This document shows, one piece after another, positions 9,251 to 19,245 of a stretch of DNA of 59,175 nucleotides (position 1 is the stretch's first letter; every line of letters starts with the position of its first letter). The translations under genes and the position numbers were made by a program. The DNA comes from Oscillospiraceae bacterium (GTDB lineage Bacteria > Bacillota > Clostridia > Oscillospirales > Acutalibacteraceae): positions 1 through 59,175 of the forward strand of contig JAQVFM010000004.1 of NCBI GenBank assembly GCA_028697255.1, in the 5' to 3' direction. The notes beneath the pieces were generated by a model that saw only the letters and a program-made list of their open reading frames with translations, searched no databases and was not told the DNA's origin.

Positions 9251-9382
9251 TTCAAAACCCTCCTTATTTAGAGCGGTAATCGCTGCGGTCTGACAGTTCA
9301 GCGCTTTAATTTGTCGCCTCGCCTTTTGATGCCTTAAAAAATGCAGACCGGCGCCAAAAGGCAAAACCTTTGCATACTGTGC

Positions 9383-10009
9383 TTACTTCGAGTACAGCTC
9401 AACGATGAGAGTTTCCTCAATTGGAAGATCTATATCTTCACGGTTGGGCATTGAAACTATTTTTGCTTCGAGCGTGTCTCTATTTAACTCCAACCATTTC
9501 GGTACCGGTCGTGATGAATTAGCCTCAATAATAGACTTTATATACTCATTCTGTCGGCTGCTTTCCTTAATACCGATTACCTGTCCGACTTTGGTCAGAA
9601 AAGACGGAATATTAACTTTTCGCCCATCTACGGTGAAGTGTCCGTGAAGCACAAACTGACGCGCCTGTGCGCGAGAGCTTGCAAAGCCCAAACGATAAAT
9701 AACATTATCTAAACGGGATTCGAGCAAAGCCAGCAGGTTCTCACCCTTGACTCCCGGCATTTTCTGAGCCAGTTCAAAATAATGGTGAAATTGCCCTTCA
9801 AGAACTCCATAGAAACGGCGAGCGTGTTGCTTTGTGCGCAGCTGCTTTCCGTATTCCGAAACCTTTTTGCGACCCTGGCCATGTTGACCCGGAGCGTACG
9901 ACCTACGGTCCACCGAGCATTTCCTTGTAAAGCAGCGGTCGCCTTTCAAAAATAACTTTTGTCCTTCGCGGCGGCATATTCTGCACACCGCACCTGTATA
10001 TCTTGCCAT
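9383..10009 (-). CDS. rpsD: 30S ribosomal protein S4, zinc-binding form
   Basis: Primary 16S rRNA-binding assembly protein. 208 residues; RNA-binding S4 domain around [21 protein letters not shown]. Cys9, Cys12, Cys26 and Cys31 form the intact zinc site of the C+ type. Located in the alpha operon between rpsK and rpoA, the usual place in Clostridia (in Bacillus it is elsewhere). Confidence 0.98.
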   Translation of the reverse strand: MARYTGAVCRICRREGQKLFLKGDRCFTRKCSVDRRSYAPGQHGQGRKKVSEYGKQLRTKQHARRFYGVLEGQFHHYFELAQKMPGVKGENLLALLESRLDNVIYRLGFASSRAQARQFVLHGHFTVDGRKVNIPSFLTKVGQVIGIKESSRQNEYIKSIIEANSSRPVPKWLELNRDTLEAKIVSMPNREDIDLPIEETLIVELYSK

Positions 10010-10033
10010 AGTGGTAGCACCTCCTTTAATCGA

Positions 10034-10444
10034 TTATACGCGTCTTCTCTTGGGAGGACGGCACCCATTGTGTGGAACAGGCGTCACGTCTTTAATCAGA
10101 GTGACTTCAAGTCCGGCGGCCTGTAAAGCACGGATTGCGGCCTCGCGACCGGCACCCGGCCCTTTTACATAAACCTCGACGTGCTTAAGCCCATGTTCCA
10201 TAGCAGCCTTTGCAGCGGTTTCCGCCGCACTCTGCGCAGCAAATGGGGTGGATTTCCTCGAACCACGGAAGCCCAGTTCGCCGGCGCTTGCCCACGAAAT
10301 GGCATTTCCTTGAGTATCGGTGATGGTTACGATGGTATTGTTAAACGTGGACTGAATGTGTACAACGCCACGTTCAATATTCTTGCGTTCTTTGCGGCGG
10401 CGGGTGGTTGCACCCTTGCGCGCACCGGATTTAGCAGCAGCCAT
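10034..10444 (-). CDS. rpsK: 30S ribosomal protein S11
   Basis: Platform protein near the E site. 136 residues with the conserved [16 protein letters not shown] core and the C-terminal [18 protein letters not shown]. The basic N-terminus ([17 protein letters not shown]) is slightly long but normal for Clostridia. AAGGAG precedes the ATG. Confidence 0.98.
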   Translation of the reverse strand: MAAAKSGARKGATTRRRKERKNIERGVVHIQSTFNNTIVTITDTQGNAISWASAGELGFRGSRKSTPFAAQSAAETAAKAAMEHGLKHVEVYVKGPGAGREAAIRALQAAGLEVTLIKDVTPVPHNGCRPPKRRRV

Positions 10445-10460
10445 ACTTTAAATCTCCTTC

Positions 10461-10829
10461 TTATTTCTTTTTGTTTGCAATAGTCCTTTTCGGGCCTTTG
10501 CGGGTGCGTGCGTTTGTCTTTGAACGCTGTCCGCGAACTGGCAAACCCTTGCGATGGCGAATTCCACGGTAACTGCCGATTTCTATAAGCCTTTTTATAT
10601 CAAACGCAATGTCGCGACGAAGGTCTCCCTCCACTTTGTAGTTGTGGTCAATAACCTCTCTTATTTTGGACACATCGTCCTCGGTCAAATCCCGAACTCT
10701 CGTGTCGGGATTTACTCCCGTTGCAGCAAGAATTTCTCTTGCCGATTTCTGGCCTATGCCAAAAATATAGGTAAGGCCGACTTCGATGCGTTTGTCTCTG
10801 GGTAAGTCAACACCAGCTATACGGGCCAT
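10461..10829 (-). CDS. rpsM: 30S ribosomal protein S13
   Basis: Head protein contacting P-site tRNA and L5. 122 residues, begins [14 protein letters not shown] and ends in the basic [17 protein letters not shown] tail; helix-two-turn-helix [16 protein letters not shown] is present. A 140-base gap before rpmJ carries a repeat-like palindrome, unusual inside this otherwise compact operon. Confidence 0.98.
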   Translation of the reverse strand: MARIAGVDLPRDKRIEVGLTYIFGIGQKSAREILAATGVNPDTRVRDLTEDDVSKIREVIDHNYKVEGDLRRDIAFDIKRLIEIGSYRGIRHRKGLPVRGQRSKTNARTRKGPKRTIANKKK

Positions 10830-10910
10830 TTTTATTCCTTCCTTTCTGTTGCAGCGTTTGTATGATGCCGCAATGAATGAATATTTGAAAAAGTTGTCCG
10901 ACCAATGTAA

Positions 10911-10960
10911 TATTAATATCCGATTAAAGATATTAAATTTTGAGTCGGATAATTAGTATA
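10911..10960. repeat. Degenerate repeat palindrome between rpmJ and rpsM
   Basis: TATTAATATCCGATTAAAG (10911-10929) faces AGTCGGATAATTAGTATA (10943-10960) as an imperfect inverted repeat. The left arm closely resembles the exact 20-base repeat at 31999-32018 and 37084-37103. Confidence 0.55.
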
Positions 10961-10969
10961 AGGGTTTTG

Positions 10970-11083
10970 TCAACCCTGTCGCTGCTTGTGCTTGGGGTTT
11001 TCGCAAATCACCATAACGCGGCCTTTGCGTTTGATTATTTTACATTTCTCGCAGATCTTTTTTACGGAAGGTCTGACTTTCAT
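10970..11083 (-). CDS. rpmJ: 50S ribosomal protein L36
   Basis: Small 37-residue zinc protein of the large subunit, starting [15 protein letters not shown] and ending in a QRQG tail. Cys11, Cys14, Cys27 and His32 form the zinc site, so this is the zinc-containing (C+) form. Position between infA and rpsM is canonical. Confidence 0.97.
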   Translation of the reverse strand: MKVRPSVKKICEKCKIIKRKGRVMVICENPKHKQRQG

Positions 11084-11185
11084 GGTTAGCCTCCATTCTG
11101 ACGGAACGGATTTAGCCGTCCGGAATAACTTTATTGTCTTTATCCCTTTGATTAGGCTATTCTTAACCCAACCTAAGGTCGTTGT

Positions 11186-11404
11186 TTATTTTGTTCTCCA
11201 GGTAATGCGCCCTTTCGTAAGGTCATACGGAGACATTTCGACCGTAACCTTATCACCCGGCAGAATACGTATAAAATTCATACGCAGCTTGCCGGATATA
11301 TGTGCCAGAATAACATGGCCATTTGCCAGCTCAACCTGGAATGTGGCGTTTGGTAGGGCTTCGATAACAGTGCCCTCGAGCTCGATAACGTCCGCTTTGG
11401 ACAA
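11186..11404 (-). CDS. infA: Translation initiation factor IF-1
   Basis: OB-fold factor that blocks the A site during initiation. 72 residues, the standard size; motifs [16 protein letters not shown] and [18 protein letters not shown] are intact. Follows map at 71 bases; the KOW-domain gene seen between them in some Bacillota is absent. Confidence 0.98.
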   Translation of the reverse strand: MSKADVIELEGTVIEALPNATFQVELANGHVILAHISGKLRMNFIRILPGDKVTVEMSPYDLTKGRITWRTK

Positions 11405-11475
11405 TTAAATCCCCCCTTTGTGATAATCCGATAGGCCGACAGCCGAAAGACAGTCTTGACGCCGCACATTGCCCT

Positions 11476-12222
11476 CTATGGCATTGTCATTATGACGGGG
11501 CCGTCGGAGGTTATTGCAACCGTGTGCTCAAAATGCGCCGAAAGCTTTCCGTCGGCAGTCACTGTGGTCCAGCCGTCTTCTAATATATTAACCTTATACG
11601 TTCCTTCGTTTATCATGGGTTCGATGGCCAACGTCATTCCCGGAACAAGCCGGGGTCCGCGGCCTGGTGTGCCAAAATTCGGCACGCTGGGGTCCTCATG
11701 CAGGTTCGCGCCTACTCCGTGGCCGACAAACTGCCGTACCACCGAGTAACCGCGCACCTCGACATACCGTTGTATCGCTGAGCTTATATCACCTATGCGA
11801 TTGCCGGCCTGCGCCATTTTTATGCCTTCGTACAGGCTTTGTTTTGTGGCATCAATCAACGCCTGTGCCTTAGGCGAGATTTTGCCTGCAGCGAAGGTAG
11901 CCGCATTGTCACCATGAAATCCATTAAGATAGGCACCGACATCAATGCTGACAATATCGCCTTCCTTTATGATACGCTTGCCTGGTATGCCGTGGATAAC
12001 AGTACCGTTAACCGATATGCAGGCGCTGCCCGGAAATCCACCGTATCCGAGAAATGATGGCTTTGCACCATGTTTCTCGATAAACCGGCGTATCTCATAA
12101 TCGATTTCCTCAGTAGATACGCCGGGCTTAACAGCTTGACCTGCCAGCCTAAGAGCCCGCGCCGCAATCATGCAGGCTTCCTTCATTAAATCCAACTCAC
12201 GGTTGCTTTTTATGCAAATCAT
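11476..12222 (-). CDS. map: Methionine aminopeptidase, type I
   Basis: Removes the initiator methionine from nascent proteins. 248 residues; dinuclear metal ligands are recognisable in order: DVGAYLNGFHGDNA (two Asp), FVGHGVGANLHEDP (His), AIEPMI (Glu) and SAHFEHTVAI (Glu). The upstream substrate histidine is in VIHGIPG. No N-terminal zinc finger or SH3 extension, so type Ia. The ATG overlaps the adk stop by four bases. Confidence 0.97.
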   Translation of the reverse strand: MICIKSNRELDLMKEACMIAARALRLAGQAVKPGVSTEEIDYEIRRFIEKHGAKPSFLGYGGFPGSACISVNGTVIHGIPGKRIIKEGDIVSIDVGAYLNGFHGDNAATFAAGKISPKAQALIDATKQSLYEGIKMAQAGNRIGDISSAIQRYVEVRGYSVVRQFVGHGVGANLHEDPSVPNFGTPGRGPRLVPGMTLAIEPMINEGTYKVNILEDGWTTVTADGKLSAHFEHTVAITSDGPVIMTMP

Positions 12223-12857
12223 TTTATATCCTCAAGAGCGGCGAGCATCAAACGTGTAGTATCAGCCACTTTCTCTTGTCCGACTACCACAGAAAGCTTA
12301 TCTTTAGCGGCATAATAGCCTTTTAGTGGCTCGGTTTGCTCATGATATACATGCAGCCGTTCTTTTACGGTTTCCGGTTTGTCATCCTGGCGCTGAATAA
12401 GGGTGTCGCCACACCTGTCACATACGCCCTCTACCTCTGGAAGTCTGTACTTCGTATGGTAGGTCGCACCGCAGGCTGGGCAGACACGGCGGCCTGAAAC
12501 ACGACGGGCTATTACATCATCGTCAACCTTGATTTCAATGACGCGATCAATTTCAATGCCCATTTTGTCAAGCGCCTCGGCTTGCGGAATGGTGCGCGGA
12601 AAGCCGTCGAGTATAAAGCCGTTCTTGCAGTCGGACCACGACAGGCGGTCACGTATAATGCCTATGACCACATCATCAGGCACCAGTCTGCCACTTTCCA
12701 TATACTTCTTAGCTTTAAGCCCCATTTCGCTGCCGCTTTTCAGAGCCTCACGGATAATGTTTCCCGTGGAAATGGTAGGAATTTTTAATGCTTCACTTAC
12801 AGCCTCGGCTTGAGTACCTTTTCCGGCACCCGGAGCGCCGAGTATGATGATTTTCAA
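12219..12857 (-). CDS. adk: Adenylate kinase, zinc-lid type
   Basis: Interconverts AMP, ADP and ATP. 212 residues; P-loop GAPGAGKGT at 7-15 and a long LID domain with Cys126, Cys129, Cys146 and Cys149 forming a structural zinc site. The start is TTG 12857 after GGGAGG; an upstream TTG at 12887 would overlap secY and add 10 residues before the P-loop strand. Usual place between secY and map. Confidence 0.96.
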   Translation of the reverse strand: MKIIILGAPGAGKGTQAEAVSEALKIPTISTGNIIREALKSGSEMGLKAKKYMESGRLVPDDVVIGIIRDRLSWSDCKNGFILDGFPRTIPQAEALDKMGIEIDRVIEIKVDDDVIARRVSGRRVCPACGATYHTKYRLPEVEGVCDRCGDTLIQRQDDKPETVKERLHVYHEQTEPLKGYYAAKDKLSVVVGQEKVADTTRLMLAALEDIK

Positions 12858-12879
12858 TTTTAAGCTTCCCTCCCGTCCG

Positions 12880-14205
12880 TTAATCAAGGAAACCCTTATA
12901 GTGCCTCATCATTAACTGACTTTCAATCTGCTGCGAAGTTTCAAGTGCTACGCCGACAACAATCATAATCGACGTGCCTCCTAAAGCGAGTCCTTGTATT
13001 CCTGATACATTGCTGAAGAAAATCGGGAATATTGCAATAACACCGAGACAAATCGCACCTATCAACGTTATTTTATTGAGGACGCGCTTAATGTATTCGA
13101 CGGTTGGCTTGCCCGGCCGATATCCCGGAATTGCACCCGAGTTCTTACGAAGATTATTGGACATTTCAAGTGGATTATACTGGATTGTTACGTAGAAAAA
13201 GGCAAATCCTATAATTAAAACAAAATACAAAACAGCATAAAACGGATGGGTAGGAGTGAATATCCTATAAATCCAATAAAAGAATCCTTTTTCGGGCGTT
13301 CCAGTAAACCGGAATATGACAGACGGTACTGAAACCATCGATACTGCAAGAATTATCGGCATAACACCCGACATATTGACCTTGATCGGGATATAGGTGT
13401 TCTGCCCTCCATACATTTTGCGGCCGACAACGCGCTTTGCATACTGGACGGGAATACGGCGCTCGGCATCGGTAATCACTACAATAAAAGTTATAATGGC
13501 TAAGAAGAGTACCAAAATAATAGGAACTATCAAAACATATTTTAGTCCTGCTCCGCCGTTTAACTGCTGGATTCCGGCCTGATAAAACAAATTCCACAAA
13601 TATGATCCCGCTGATGGGATTCGTGAGATAATTCCTGCAAACAACAGCATTGAAATGCCGTTTCCTATTCCGCGTTCATTTATCTGTTCACCCAACCACA
13701 TCATAAGTGCCGAACCTGCGGTGAAACACAAAACAATGACCACTGCGGCAAACCAAAAGCTCCATCCGCTTCTTACCTCCGCAACAAGGGCGTTATAATT
13801 GTTTTTCACCATCAAAAAATACGCTATTCCGAGCATAAGTCCAAGCACTACAGTGGTATAGCGGGTAATCTGCGCAAGCTTTTTGCGGCCAGCCTCGCCC
13901 TCTTTTGCAAGCCTTTCAAGCGGCGGTATGGCTACCGTCAAAAGCTGAATAATTATGCTTGCGTTTATATATGGCGTAATTGAAAGCGCAAAAATACTTG
14001 CGTTTGAAAAGCCGCCACCCGACAGCAAAGACAGATAATCCATGATACCGCCCGACTCGGAGACGGCTGAGGCTATTACGTTGACATCCACATAGGGTAC
14101 AGAAATCGCAGAGCCTATGCGGAATATTAAAATGATAAATAACGTATAAAGAATTCTTTGCCGTAAATCGCTGATCTTCCATGCGTTGCGCAGAGTTTGA
14201 AACAT
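12880..14205 (-). CDS. secY: Preprotein translocase subunit SecY
   Basis: Channel subunit of the Sec translocon in the cytoplasmic membrane, partner of SecE and SecA. 441 residues with ten predicted membrane helices; plug-region and signature segments such as PYINASIIIQLL and the GGQNTYIPIKVNMSGVMPII loop are seen, and the conserved Arg in GYRPGKPT. Follows rplO by a single base. Confidence 0.98.
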   Translation of the reverse strand: MFQTLRNAWKISDLRQRILYTLFIILIFRIGSAISVPYVDVNVIASAVSESGGIMDYLSLLSGGGFSNASIFALSITPYINASIIIQLLTVAIPPLERLAKEGEAGRKKLAQITRYTTVVLGLMLGIAYFLMVKNNYNALVAEVRSGWSFWFAAVVIVLCFTAGSALMMWLGEQINERGIGNGISMLLFAGIISRIPSAGSYLWNLFYQAGIQQLNGGAGLKYVLIVPIILVLFLAIITFIVVITDAERRIPVQYAKRVVGRKMYGGQNTYIPIKVNMSGVMPIILAVSMVSVPSVIFRFTGTPEKGFFYWIYRIFTPTHPFYAVLYFVLIIGFAFFYVTIQYNPLEMSNNLRKNSGAIPGYRPGKPTVEYIKRVLNKITLIGAICLGVIAIFPIFFSNVSGIQGLALGGTSIMIVVGVALETSQQIESQLMMRHYKGFLD

Positions 14206-14206
14206 T

Positions 14207-14647
14207 TTATATCACCTCTGCCTTTCCGCCTGCCGCCTCGATCTTGGCCTTAGCAGTTTCTGAAAAAGCAGCAGCCCTGACGGTCAGGCTTTTCTTTAAT
14301 TCGCCATTGCCCAAAATCTTTATGCCGTCAAGTGTTTTTTTAACTATACCGGCATCTTTAAGCGACTGAGTATCAACCACGGCACCGTTCTCAAAAGCAT
14401 CAAGCGCGGCAATATTTACCGGCACATACTTTTTGCCGAAAATGTTGACGAACCCTCGCTTGGGAATTCGTCTTTGCAAAGGCATCTGTCCACCCTCAAA
14501 GCCGGGACGCACACCGCGACCCGCACGTGCCTTTTGACCTTTATGGCCTTTTCCAGCCGTTTTACCTTGACCCGAACCGTGCCCTCTGCCAATTCTCCGT
14601 CTTTCCCGCTTGGAGCCGGGTGCCGGAGAGAGTTCATGCAGTTTCAT
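14207..14647 (-). CDS. rplO: 50S ribosomal protein L15
   Basis: Late-assembly large-subunit protein. 146 residues beginning [22 protein letters not shown], with the Gly/Lys-rich [18 protein letters not shown] stretch and a globular C-terminal half ending in the GGKAEVI type strand. Confidence 0.98.
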   Translation of the reverse strand: MKLHELSPAPGSKRERRRIGRGHGSGQGKTAGKGHKGQKARAGRGVRPGFEGGQMPLQRRIPKRGFVNIFGKKYVPVNIAALDAFENGAVVDTQSLKDAGIVKKTLDGIKILGNGELKKSLTVRAAAFSETAKAKIEAAGGKAEVI

Positions 14648-14674
14648 GTTGTTCGCACCTCCTTACTCGAATGC

Positions 14675-14872
14675 TTATGACTCTGTTACCTCGACGAGGT
14701 GGATAATTTTTGCCACTTTGCCTTTTGTGGCATCATTATTGGGCTGGTTTGTACTGTCACCTATTTTGCTAAGTCCCAAAGCCTTTGCGGTTGCAATCTG
14801 GTCTTTTTTGCAACCAATCAAGCTTTTTACAAGTGTAACCTTAAGGGCGCTTTTCTTTGCTTTACTTGCCAT
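14675..14872 (-). CDS. rpmD: 50S ribosomal protein L30
   Basis: Small large-subunit protein, 65 residues; LKVTLVKSLIGCKKDQIATAKALGL is the family core. Basic N-terminus, slightly extended by MASKAKKSA. Located between rpsE and rplO as usual. Confidence 0.96.
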   Translation of the reverse strand: MASKAKKSALKVTLVKSLIGCKKDQIATAKALGLSKIGDSTNQPNNDATKGKVAKIIHLVEVTES

Positions 14873-14887
14873 TGATCTGCCCTCCCA

Positions 14888-15388
14888 TTAATTTTTGGTT
14901 TGCCCGGCTGCTATTCCTCTTGTTGCAGCGGCCTGCTCGGCCGTGCGCAGACGCGAAAGACCTTCCATTGTCGCGTTGACGACGTTGCACGGGTTGTTGG
15001 AGCGGAGAGCCTTGGTACGAATATCCTTAATGCCCGCGGCCTCGACAACGGCACGAACCGGTCCGCCGGCTATTACTCCTGTACCGGGCGCTGCAGGTTT
15101 CATCAACACACGACCCGCTCCGAATTTGCCGATAACCTCATGGGGAATAGTTCCGCCCTTGAGCGATATGCTTATCATGCTTTTTTTCGCTTCTTCAATT
15201 CCCTTGCGAATCGCATCGGGTACTTCACCGGCTTTGCCTATACCAAAACCGACCTTACCGTTGCCGTCACCAACAACCACAAGAGCCGAAAACTTTATTA
15301 CGCGGCCACCTTTTACAGTTTTGCTGACACGGTTTATGGATACAATCCGCTCATTTAATTCTGGATTTGCTGCGTCGTTTCTAGCCAA
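14888..15388 (-). CDS. rpsE: 30S ribosomal protein S5
   Basis: Contributes to decoding accuracy. 166 residues: double-stranded RNA-binding N-terminal domain ([23 protein letters not shown]) and C-terminal domain with [18 protein letters not shown]. The loop where spectinomycin resistance arises (SKTVKGGR) is wild type in appearance. Confidence 0.98.
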   Translation of the reverse strand: MARNDAANPELNERIVSINRVSKTVKGGRVIKFSALVVVGDGNGKVGFGIGKAGEVPDAIRKGIEEAKKSMISISLKGGTIPHEVIGKFGAGRVLMKPAAPGTGVIAGGPVRAVVEAAGIKDIRTKALRSNNPCNVVNATMEGLSRLRTAEQAAATRGIAAGQTKN

Positions 15389-15405
15389 AGTATTTCCTCC
15401 TTTTC

Positions 15406-15765
15406 TTAGAACTTGAGGCCGCCCTCTCGGGCGCCTTCGGCCAGCTCCTTGACACGGCCGTGATAAATGTAGCCGCCGCGATCAAATACAACCTCAGTTA
15501 TACCCTTTTCGGCGGCGCGTTTGGCAATTAGGTTGCCAACCTTACGGGCGGCTTCCTTGTTGCCGCCGTATGCATCAAAGTCTTTTTCAATGCTTGATGC
15601 GGTGGCAATAGTAACTCCCGCGACATCATCAATAATTTGGGCATAGATGTTGTTTAAGGAGCGATACACATTAAGACGCGGGCGCTGAGCCGTTCCGCTG
15701 ATCTTATTGCGAACCCGGGCATGCCGGTGCAGTCGCGCTTTGTTATTGCTTGGCTTGCTCACCAT
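15406..15765 (-). CDS. rplR: 50S ribosomal protein L18
   Basis: Binds 5S rRNA with L5. 119 residues; begins with a basic tail ([18 protein letters not shown]) then [20 protein letters not shown] and ends [24 protein letters not shown], all typical. Confidence 0.98.
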   Translation of the reverse strand: MVSKPSNNKARLHRHARVRNKISGTAQRPRLNVYRSLNNIYAQIIDDVAGVTIATASSIEKDFDAYGGNKEAARKVGNLIAKRAAEKGITEVVFDRGGYIYHGRVKELAEGAREGGLKF

Positions 15766-15780
15766 TTGTTGTCACTCTCC

Positions 15781-16329
15781 TTACTTGGTGCCCTTTACGC
15801 CGGCCTTGCCTTCCTTGCGGCGTATTGTTTCATTTGCATATTTTATTCCTTTTCCCTTATAGGGCTCGGGAGGACGCTTGTTGCGAACCTCGGCTGCAAA
15901 CTGACCAACCAGTTGCTTGTCGGGACCAGAAATAGTGATTTTATTTGGTGCCGGAGCTTCTATCGTTATACCCGGAACCTCGCTTACAACGACCTGATGG
16001 CTATACCCCAGGTGCATTATGAGATCCTTTCCCTGTTTTTGTACACGATAGCCGACGCCGTTAATCTCCAATTCCTTTTTAAAGCCGTTTGTCACGCCTT
16101 CAATCATGTTTGCAATCAACGTGCGGGTAAGACCGTGAACCGACCGGCTTAATTTCTCGTCGTCAGGCCGCAACACATTAATTGTACTGTTGTCTATTTC
16201 AACCGAAATAAGCGGGTGTATTTTTTGTGTTAGTGTTCCCTTTGCACCCTTAACAGTTACTGTGCCGTCTTCAACCTTGACTTCAACGCCGGCAGGGATG
16301 GTTATAGGTTTTCGTCCTATTCTCGACAT
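15781..16329 (-). CDS. rplF: 50S ribosomal protein L6
   Basis: Factor-binding site protein. 182 residues, starts MSRIGRKPI, two duplicated alpha-beta domains, and the C-terminal [16 protein letters not shown] signature. Confidence 0.98.
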   Translation of the reverse strand: MSRIGRKPITIPAGVEVKVEDGTVTVKGAKGTLTQKIHPLISVEIDNSTINVLRPDDEKLSRSVHGLTRTLIANMIEGVTNGFKKELEINGVGYRVQKQGKDLIMHLGYSHQVVVSEVPGITIEAPAPNKITISGPDKQLVGQFAAEVRNKRPPEPYKGKGIKYANETIRRKEGKAGVKGTK

Positions 16330-16347
16330 AATATCAACTTGCCCCCC

Positions 16348-16749
16348 TTACCATATAAATGCCAGGACTTCGCCACCAATGTTTTCACTGCGTGCCTGCT
16401 TATCTGTCATGACACCCTTTGATGTGGAAACAATGGCGGTTCCGATGCCCCTAAGCACTCTGGGCATATTCTCGCTGTTTGTATAAATACGCAGTCCGGG
16501 CTTGGAGACTCTCCGCAAGCCCAACAAAACCGGCGTTTTAGACGGGCCCTGATACTTAAGGAAAATGCGAATAATACCCTGCTTGTCATCTTTAATAAAC
16601 TGATAGTTTTTGATATATCCCTCGTCAACAAGAATCTGGGCAATAGCCTTCTTCATGTTGGAAGCGGGGATATCAACCGAATCGTGTTTGGCCGAATTTG
16701 CATTGCGTATTCTCGTCAGCATATCGGCAATGGTATCGGTGATTTGCAT
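16348..16749 (-). CDS. rpsH: 30S ribosomal protein S8
   Basis: Central-domain 16S binder. 133 residues, starts [17 protein letters not shown] and ends with the [20 protein letters not shown] signature followed by GGEVLAFIW. In Escherichia coli S8 represses the spc operon; whether that holds here cannot be seen. Confidence 0.98.
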   Translation of the reverse strand: MQITDTIADMLTRIRNANSAKHDSVDIPASNMKKAIAQILVDEGYIKNYQFIKDDKQGIIRIFLKYQGPSKTPVLLGLRRVSKPGLRIYTNSENMPRVLRGIGTAIVSTSKGVMTDKQARSENIGGEVLAFIW

Positions 16750-16774
16750 TCCGTCAACCTCCTTTAGCTATTGC

Positions 16775-16960
16775 TTACCAGCTTGCTTTCCGCACGCCGG
16801 GAATCTCACCGTTATAGGCGAGCTCTCTGAAACAAATACGGCATACACCGTATTTACGCAGATAGGCGTGGGGACGTCCGCAGATTTTGCATCGGTTATA
16901 GCGGCGCGTTGAATATTTGGGAGTGCGCATTTGCTTGTATCTCATGGATGTTTTTGCCAC
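16775..16960 (-). CDS. rpsN: 30S ribosomal protein S14, zinc-binding type Z
   Basis: 61-residue short form with Cys24, Cys27, Cys40 and Cys43 as zinc ligands, the type found in Gram-positive bacteria. The core [22 protein letters not shown] is intact. Bacteria with this form sometimes carry a zinc-free paralogue elsewhere; none is in the window. Confidence 0.98.
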   Translation of the reverse strand: MAKTSMRYKQMRTPKYSTRRYNRCKICGRPHAYLRKYGVCRICFRELAYNGEIPGVRKASW

Positions 16961-16972
16961 GGTATCCCCTCC

Positions 16973-17512
16973 TTAACTTTGGAATGGAGCGCCCAAAAGT
17001 GTGAGCAGCTCGCGTGCTTCTTCATCGGTTTTTGCGGTGGTTACAAAGCATATATCCATGCCCCGCACCTTGTCAATCTTGTCATAATCTATTTCGGGAA
17101 ATATAAGCTGTTCTTTGATGCCCAGGTTATAGTTTCCGCGGCCGTCAAACGAATTTGGGTTCATTCCGCGAAAATCGCGAACACGCGGCAGTGCCACGTT
17201 AAACAGCCTGTCAAGAAATTCATACATACGCTGTCCGCGAAGTGTAACCTTTGCCCCTATTTTCATGCCTTCCCTAAGCTTAAAGTTAGCTACCGACTTT
17301 TTCGCCTTGCACACCAACGGGCGCTGTCCTGTAATTGCAGATAAATCCGCAATGATTGACTCAATTACCTTGGCGTTATCACGCGCTTCACCGGTGCTTA
17401 CGTTTATGACAATCTTATTAAGTTTGGGAACCTGCATAACGCTTTTATAGCCGAATTTTTTCATCATTGCAGGAACAACGTCCTGCCTATAAAACTCCAG
17501 CACTCTGGCCAT
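16973..17512 (-). CDS. rplE: 50S ribosomal protein L5
   Basis: 5S rRNA binder contacting P-site tRNA. 179 residues; signature [19 protein letters not shown] near the N-terminus and [24 protein letters not shown] later. Confidence 0.98.
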   Translation of the reverse strand: MARVLEFYRQDVVPAMMKKFGYKSVMQVPKLNKIVINVSTGEARDNAKVIESIIADLSAITGQRPLVCKAKKSVANFKLREGMKIGAKVTLRGQRMYEFLDRLFNVALPRVRDFRGMNPNSFDGRGNYNLGIKEQLIFPEIDYDKIDKVRGMDICFVTTAKTDEEARELLTLLGAPFQS

Positions 17513-17527
17513 TTGCTGTTAACCTCC

Positions 17528-17857
17528 TTAGACGGTTTCGCCACATCGCCGGCAAATACGCGACTTGGTTCCATCGGCGAATTTTTTATGCCCGACGCGT
17601 GTCGGCTTGTTGCAGTGAGGGCAAATAACCATGACCTTGGATGCATACATAGCTCCTGCAGATTCGATTATGCCGCCCGGATCACCCATTTTACGCGGCT
17701 TAACGTGCTTTTTTACCATGTTGCGGCCCTCTACGATGACCTTTCCTTCTTTGGGACTTACTTCGAGCACCTTGCCCTTTTTGCCGCGGTCGTCGCCGCT
17801 GATTATCAGGACGGTGTCGTCTTTTTTAACATGAAGCTTTTTGTTCATTTTCGGCAC
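17528..17857 (-). CDS. rplX: 50S ribosomal protein L24
   Basis: Assembly initiator. 109 residues with the KOW motif KKDDTVLIISGDDRGKKGKV. The C-terminus carries a CPHC and CRRC pair, a potential zinc ribbon found in many but not all L24 proteins. Confidence 0.97.
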   Translation of the reverse strand: MPKMNKKLHVKKDDTVLIISGDDRGKKGKVLEVSPKEGKVIVEGRNMVKKHVKPRKMGDPGGIIESAGAMYASKVMVICPHCNKPTRVGHKKFADGTKSRICRRCGETV

Positions 17858-17863
17858 CTCCCA

Positions 17864-18232
17864 TCAAAGCACTTCGGGGGCGAGGCTTAGGATTTTAAGA
17901 TAATCCTTTTCACGTAATTCCCTTGCCACCGGTCCAAAAATACGTGTACCTCTGGGGTTTTTATCATCACGTATTATTACTGCTGCATTTTCATCAAAAC
18001 GGATATATGTGCCGTCATCGCGCCGAACCCCTTTTGCTGAGCGAACGATTACGGCTCTTACGACTTCGCCTTTTTTGACAACGCTGCCGGGTGTGGCTTT
18101 CTTAACCGAAGCCACAATGACATCGCCAATATTTGCATACCTTTTGCCGGAACCACCTAAAACGCGGATGCACATTATTTCTTTCGCGCCGGTGTTGTCG
18201 GCAACTTTAAGGCGGGTTTGCTGTTGAATCAC
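17864..18232 (-). CDS. rplN: 50S ribosomal protein L14
   Basis: Intersubunit-bridge protein. 122 residues, starts [18 protein letters not shown] and includes the [18 protein letters not shown] signature region and the terminal LAPEVL. Confidence 0.98.
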   Translation of the reverse strand: MIQQQTRLKVADNTGAKEIMCIRVLGGSGKRYANIGDVIVASVKKATPGSVVKKGEVVRAVIVRSAKGVRRDDGTYIRFDENAAVIIRDDKNPRGTRIFGPVARELREKDYLKILSLAPEVL

Positions 18233-18262
18233 AAGTCGTTCCTCCTTTCAGTAAAGCCGACA

Positions 18263-18520
18263 TTACTTGGCTTTGACAACAATTCTTGTTACACGCCATC
18301 TTTTATCTTTTGATAAAGGACGTGTTTCCATTATCTCGACACGGTCGCCTATGCGGCATTCATTGTTCTCATCATGAGCTTTAAGCTTAATTGTTCGCTT
18401 AATAATTTTTTTGTAAAGCGGATGGCGGACATTGTCTTCAATAGCAACAACCACGGTTTTATCCATTTTGTCGCTGACAACCTCGCCAACGCGAGTTTTT
18501 CTAAGATTACGATCACTCAC
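18263..18520 (-). CDS. rpsQ: 30S ribosomal protein S17
   Basis: Primary 16S-binding OB-fold protein, 85 residues; [21 protein letters not shown] and the [18 protein letters not shown] signature are present. Confidence 0.98.
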   Translation of the reverse strand: MSDRNLRKTRVGEVVSDKMDKTVVVAIEDNVRHPLYKKIIKRTIKLKAHDENNECRIGDRVEIMETRPLSKDKRWRVTRIVVKAK

Positions 18521-18538
18521 TGTGCACTCCTCCTTCCG

Positions 18539-18754
18539 TTACGCCTCGGCGCTGTTTTTAAGCTCATTTTCGCGTAATATTGTTTTAATTATCGCGATTT
18601 CTTTTTTAACAGCCTTCAGGCGCATCGGGTTTTCGAGCTGATTGATCGCATGCTGGAACCGAAGGTTAAACAATTCGGTCTTTAAATCCTTTAGTCTGCT
18701 TTGCATTTCATTTTCGGACATTTCACGGATTTTTTCCAATTCACTTGCTTTCAT
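18539..18754 (-). CDS. rpmC: 50S ribosomal protein L29
   Basis: Tunnel-exit protein, part of the docking site for trigger factor and SRP. 71 residues, two-helix hairpin: [18 protein letters not shown] and [23 protein letters not shown]. Its start overlaps the rplP stop by four bases. Confidence 0.97.
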   Translation of the reverse strand: MKASELEKIREMSENEMQSRLKDLKTELFNLRFQHAINQLENPMRLKAVKKEIAIIKTILRENELKNSAEA

Positions 18755-19245
18755 TTCTGCTCACCATCCGTTTCCTCTGCACCGGTTACGGCGGCGTCTT
18801 CCGGCAAATCGACAACAGCGTTGTCCATACCGGCGCCTTTTTCTTTTTTAACAAATTTACACTTTATGGGCAGCTTGTTGGCCGCAAGTCTCAGAGCCTC
18901 GCGCGCGGCTTCCTCGGAAACACCGCCCATTTCAAACAATATACGCCCGGGTTTTACAACTGCTACCCAGTATTCCGGCGAGCCTTTTCCCGAACCCATT
19001 CTTGTTTCAGCCGGCTTTTCAGTAACCGGCTTGTCAGGAAAAATTTTTATCCAAACCTGGCCTCCGCGCCTGACGTAACGCGTCATGGCAATACGTGCGG
19101 CCTCGATTTGATTAGATGTTATCCAAGCCGGTTCGAGAGCGGCAAGACCGTATTCTCCGTAGTTAATGGTTGTGCCGCGCGTTGCCTTACCGGTCATGCG
19201 TCCGCGATGAACGCGGCGGTATTTGACTCTTTTAGGCATTAACAT
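18751..19245 (-). CDS. rplP: 50S ribosomal protein L16 with acidic C-terminal tail
   Basis: Organises the A-site region of the large subunit. Core of about 144 residues from [15 protein letters not shown] to [12 protein letters not shown], followed by about 20 extra, mostly acidic residues ([18 protein letters not shown]) not usual in the family. ATG 19245 directly abuts the rpsC stop and has GGAGG 10 bases upstream; ATG 19239 (MPKRVK) is the alternative. Confidence 0.96.
   Translation of the reverse strand: MLMPKRVKYRRVHRGRMTGKATRGTTINYGEYGLAALEPAWITSNQIEAARIAMTRYVRRGGQVWIKIFPDKPVTEKPAETRMGSGKGSPEYWVAVVKPGRILFEMGGVSEEAAREALRLAANKLPIKCKFVKKEKGAGMDNAVVDLPEDAAVTGAEETDGEQK

Noticed and set aside
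8297..9364. Extended rpoA of 355 residues
   Set aside because: The first 38 residues are not alpha-subunit-like, and AAGGAGG directly precedes the TTG at 9250.
14895..15416. Long plus-strand reading frames (up to 173 codons) opposite rpsE and other ribosomal genes
   Set aside because: They mirror clear ribosomal protein genes, lack ribosome sites and show no family motifs; frame shadows.
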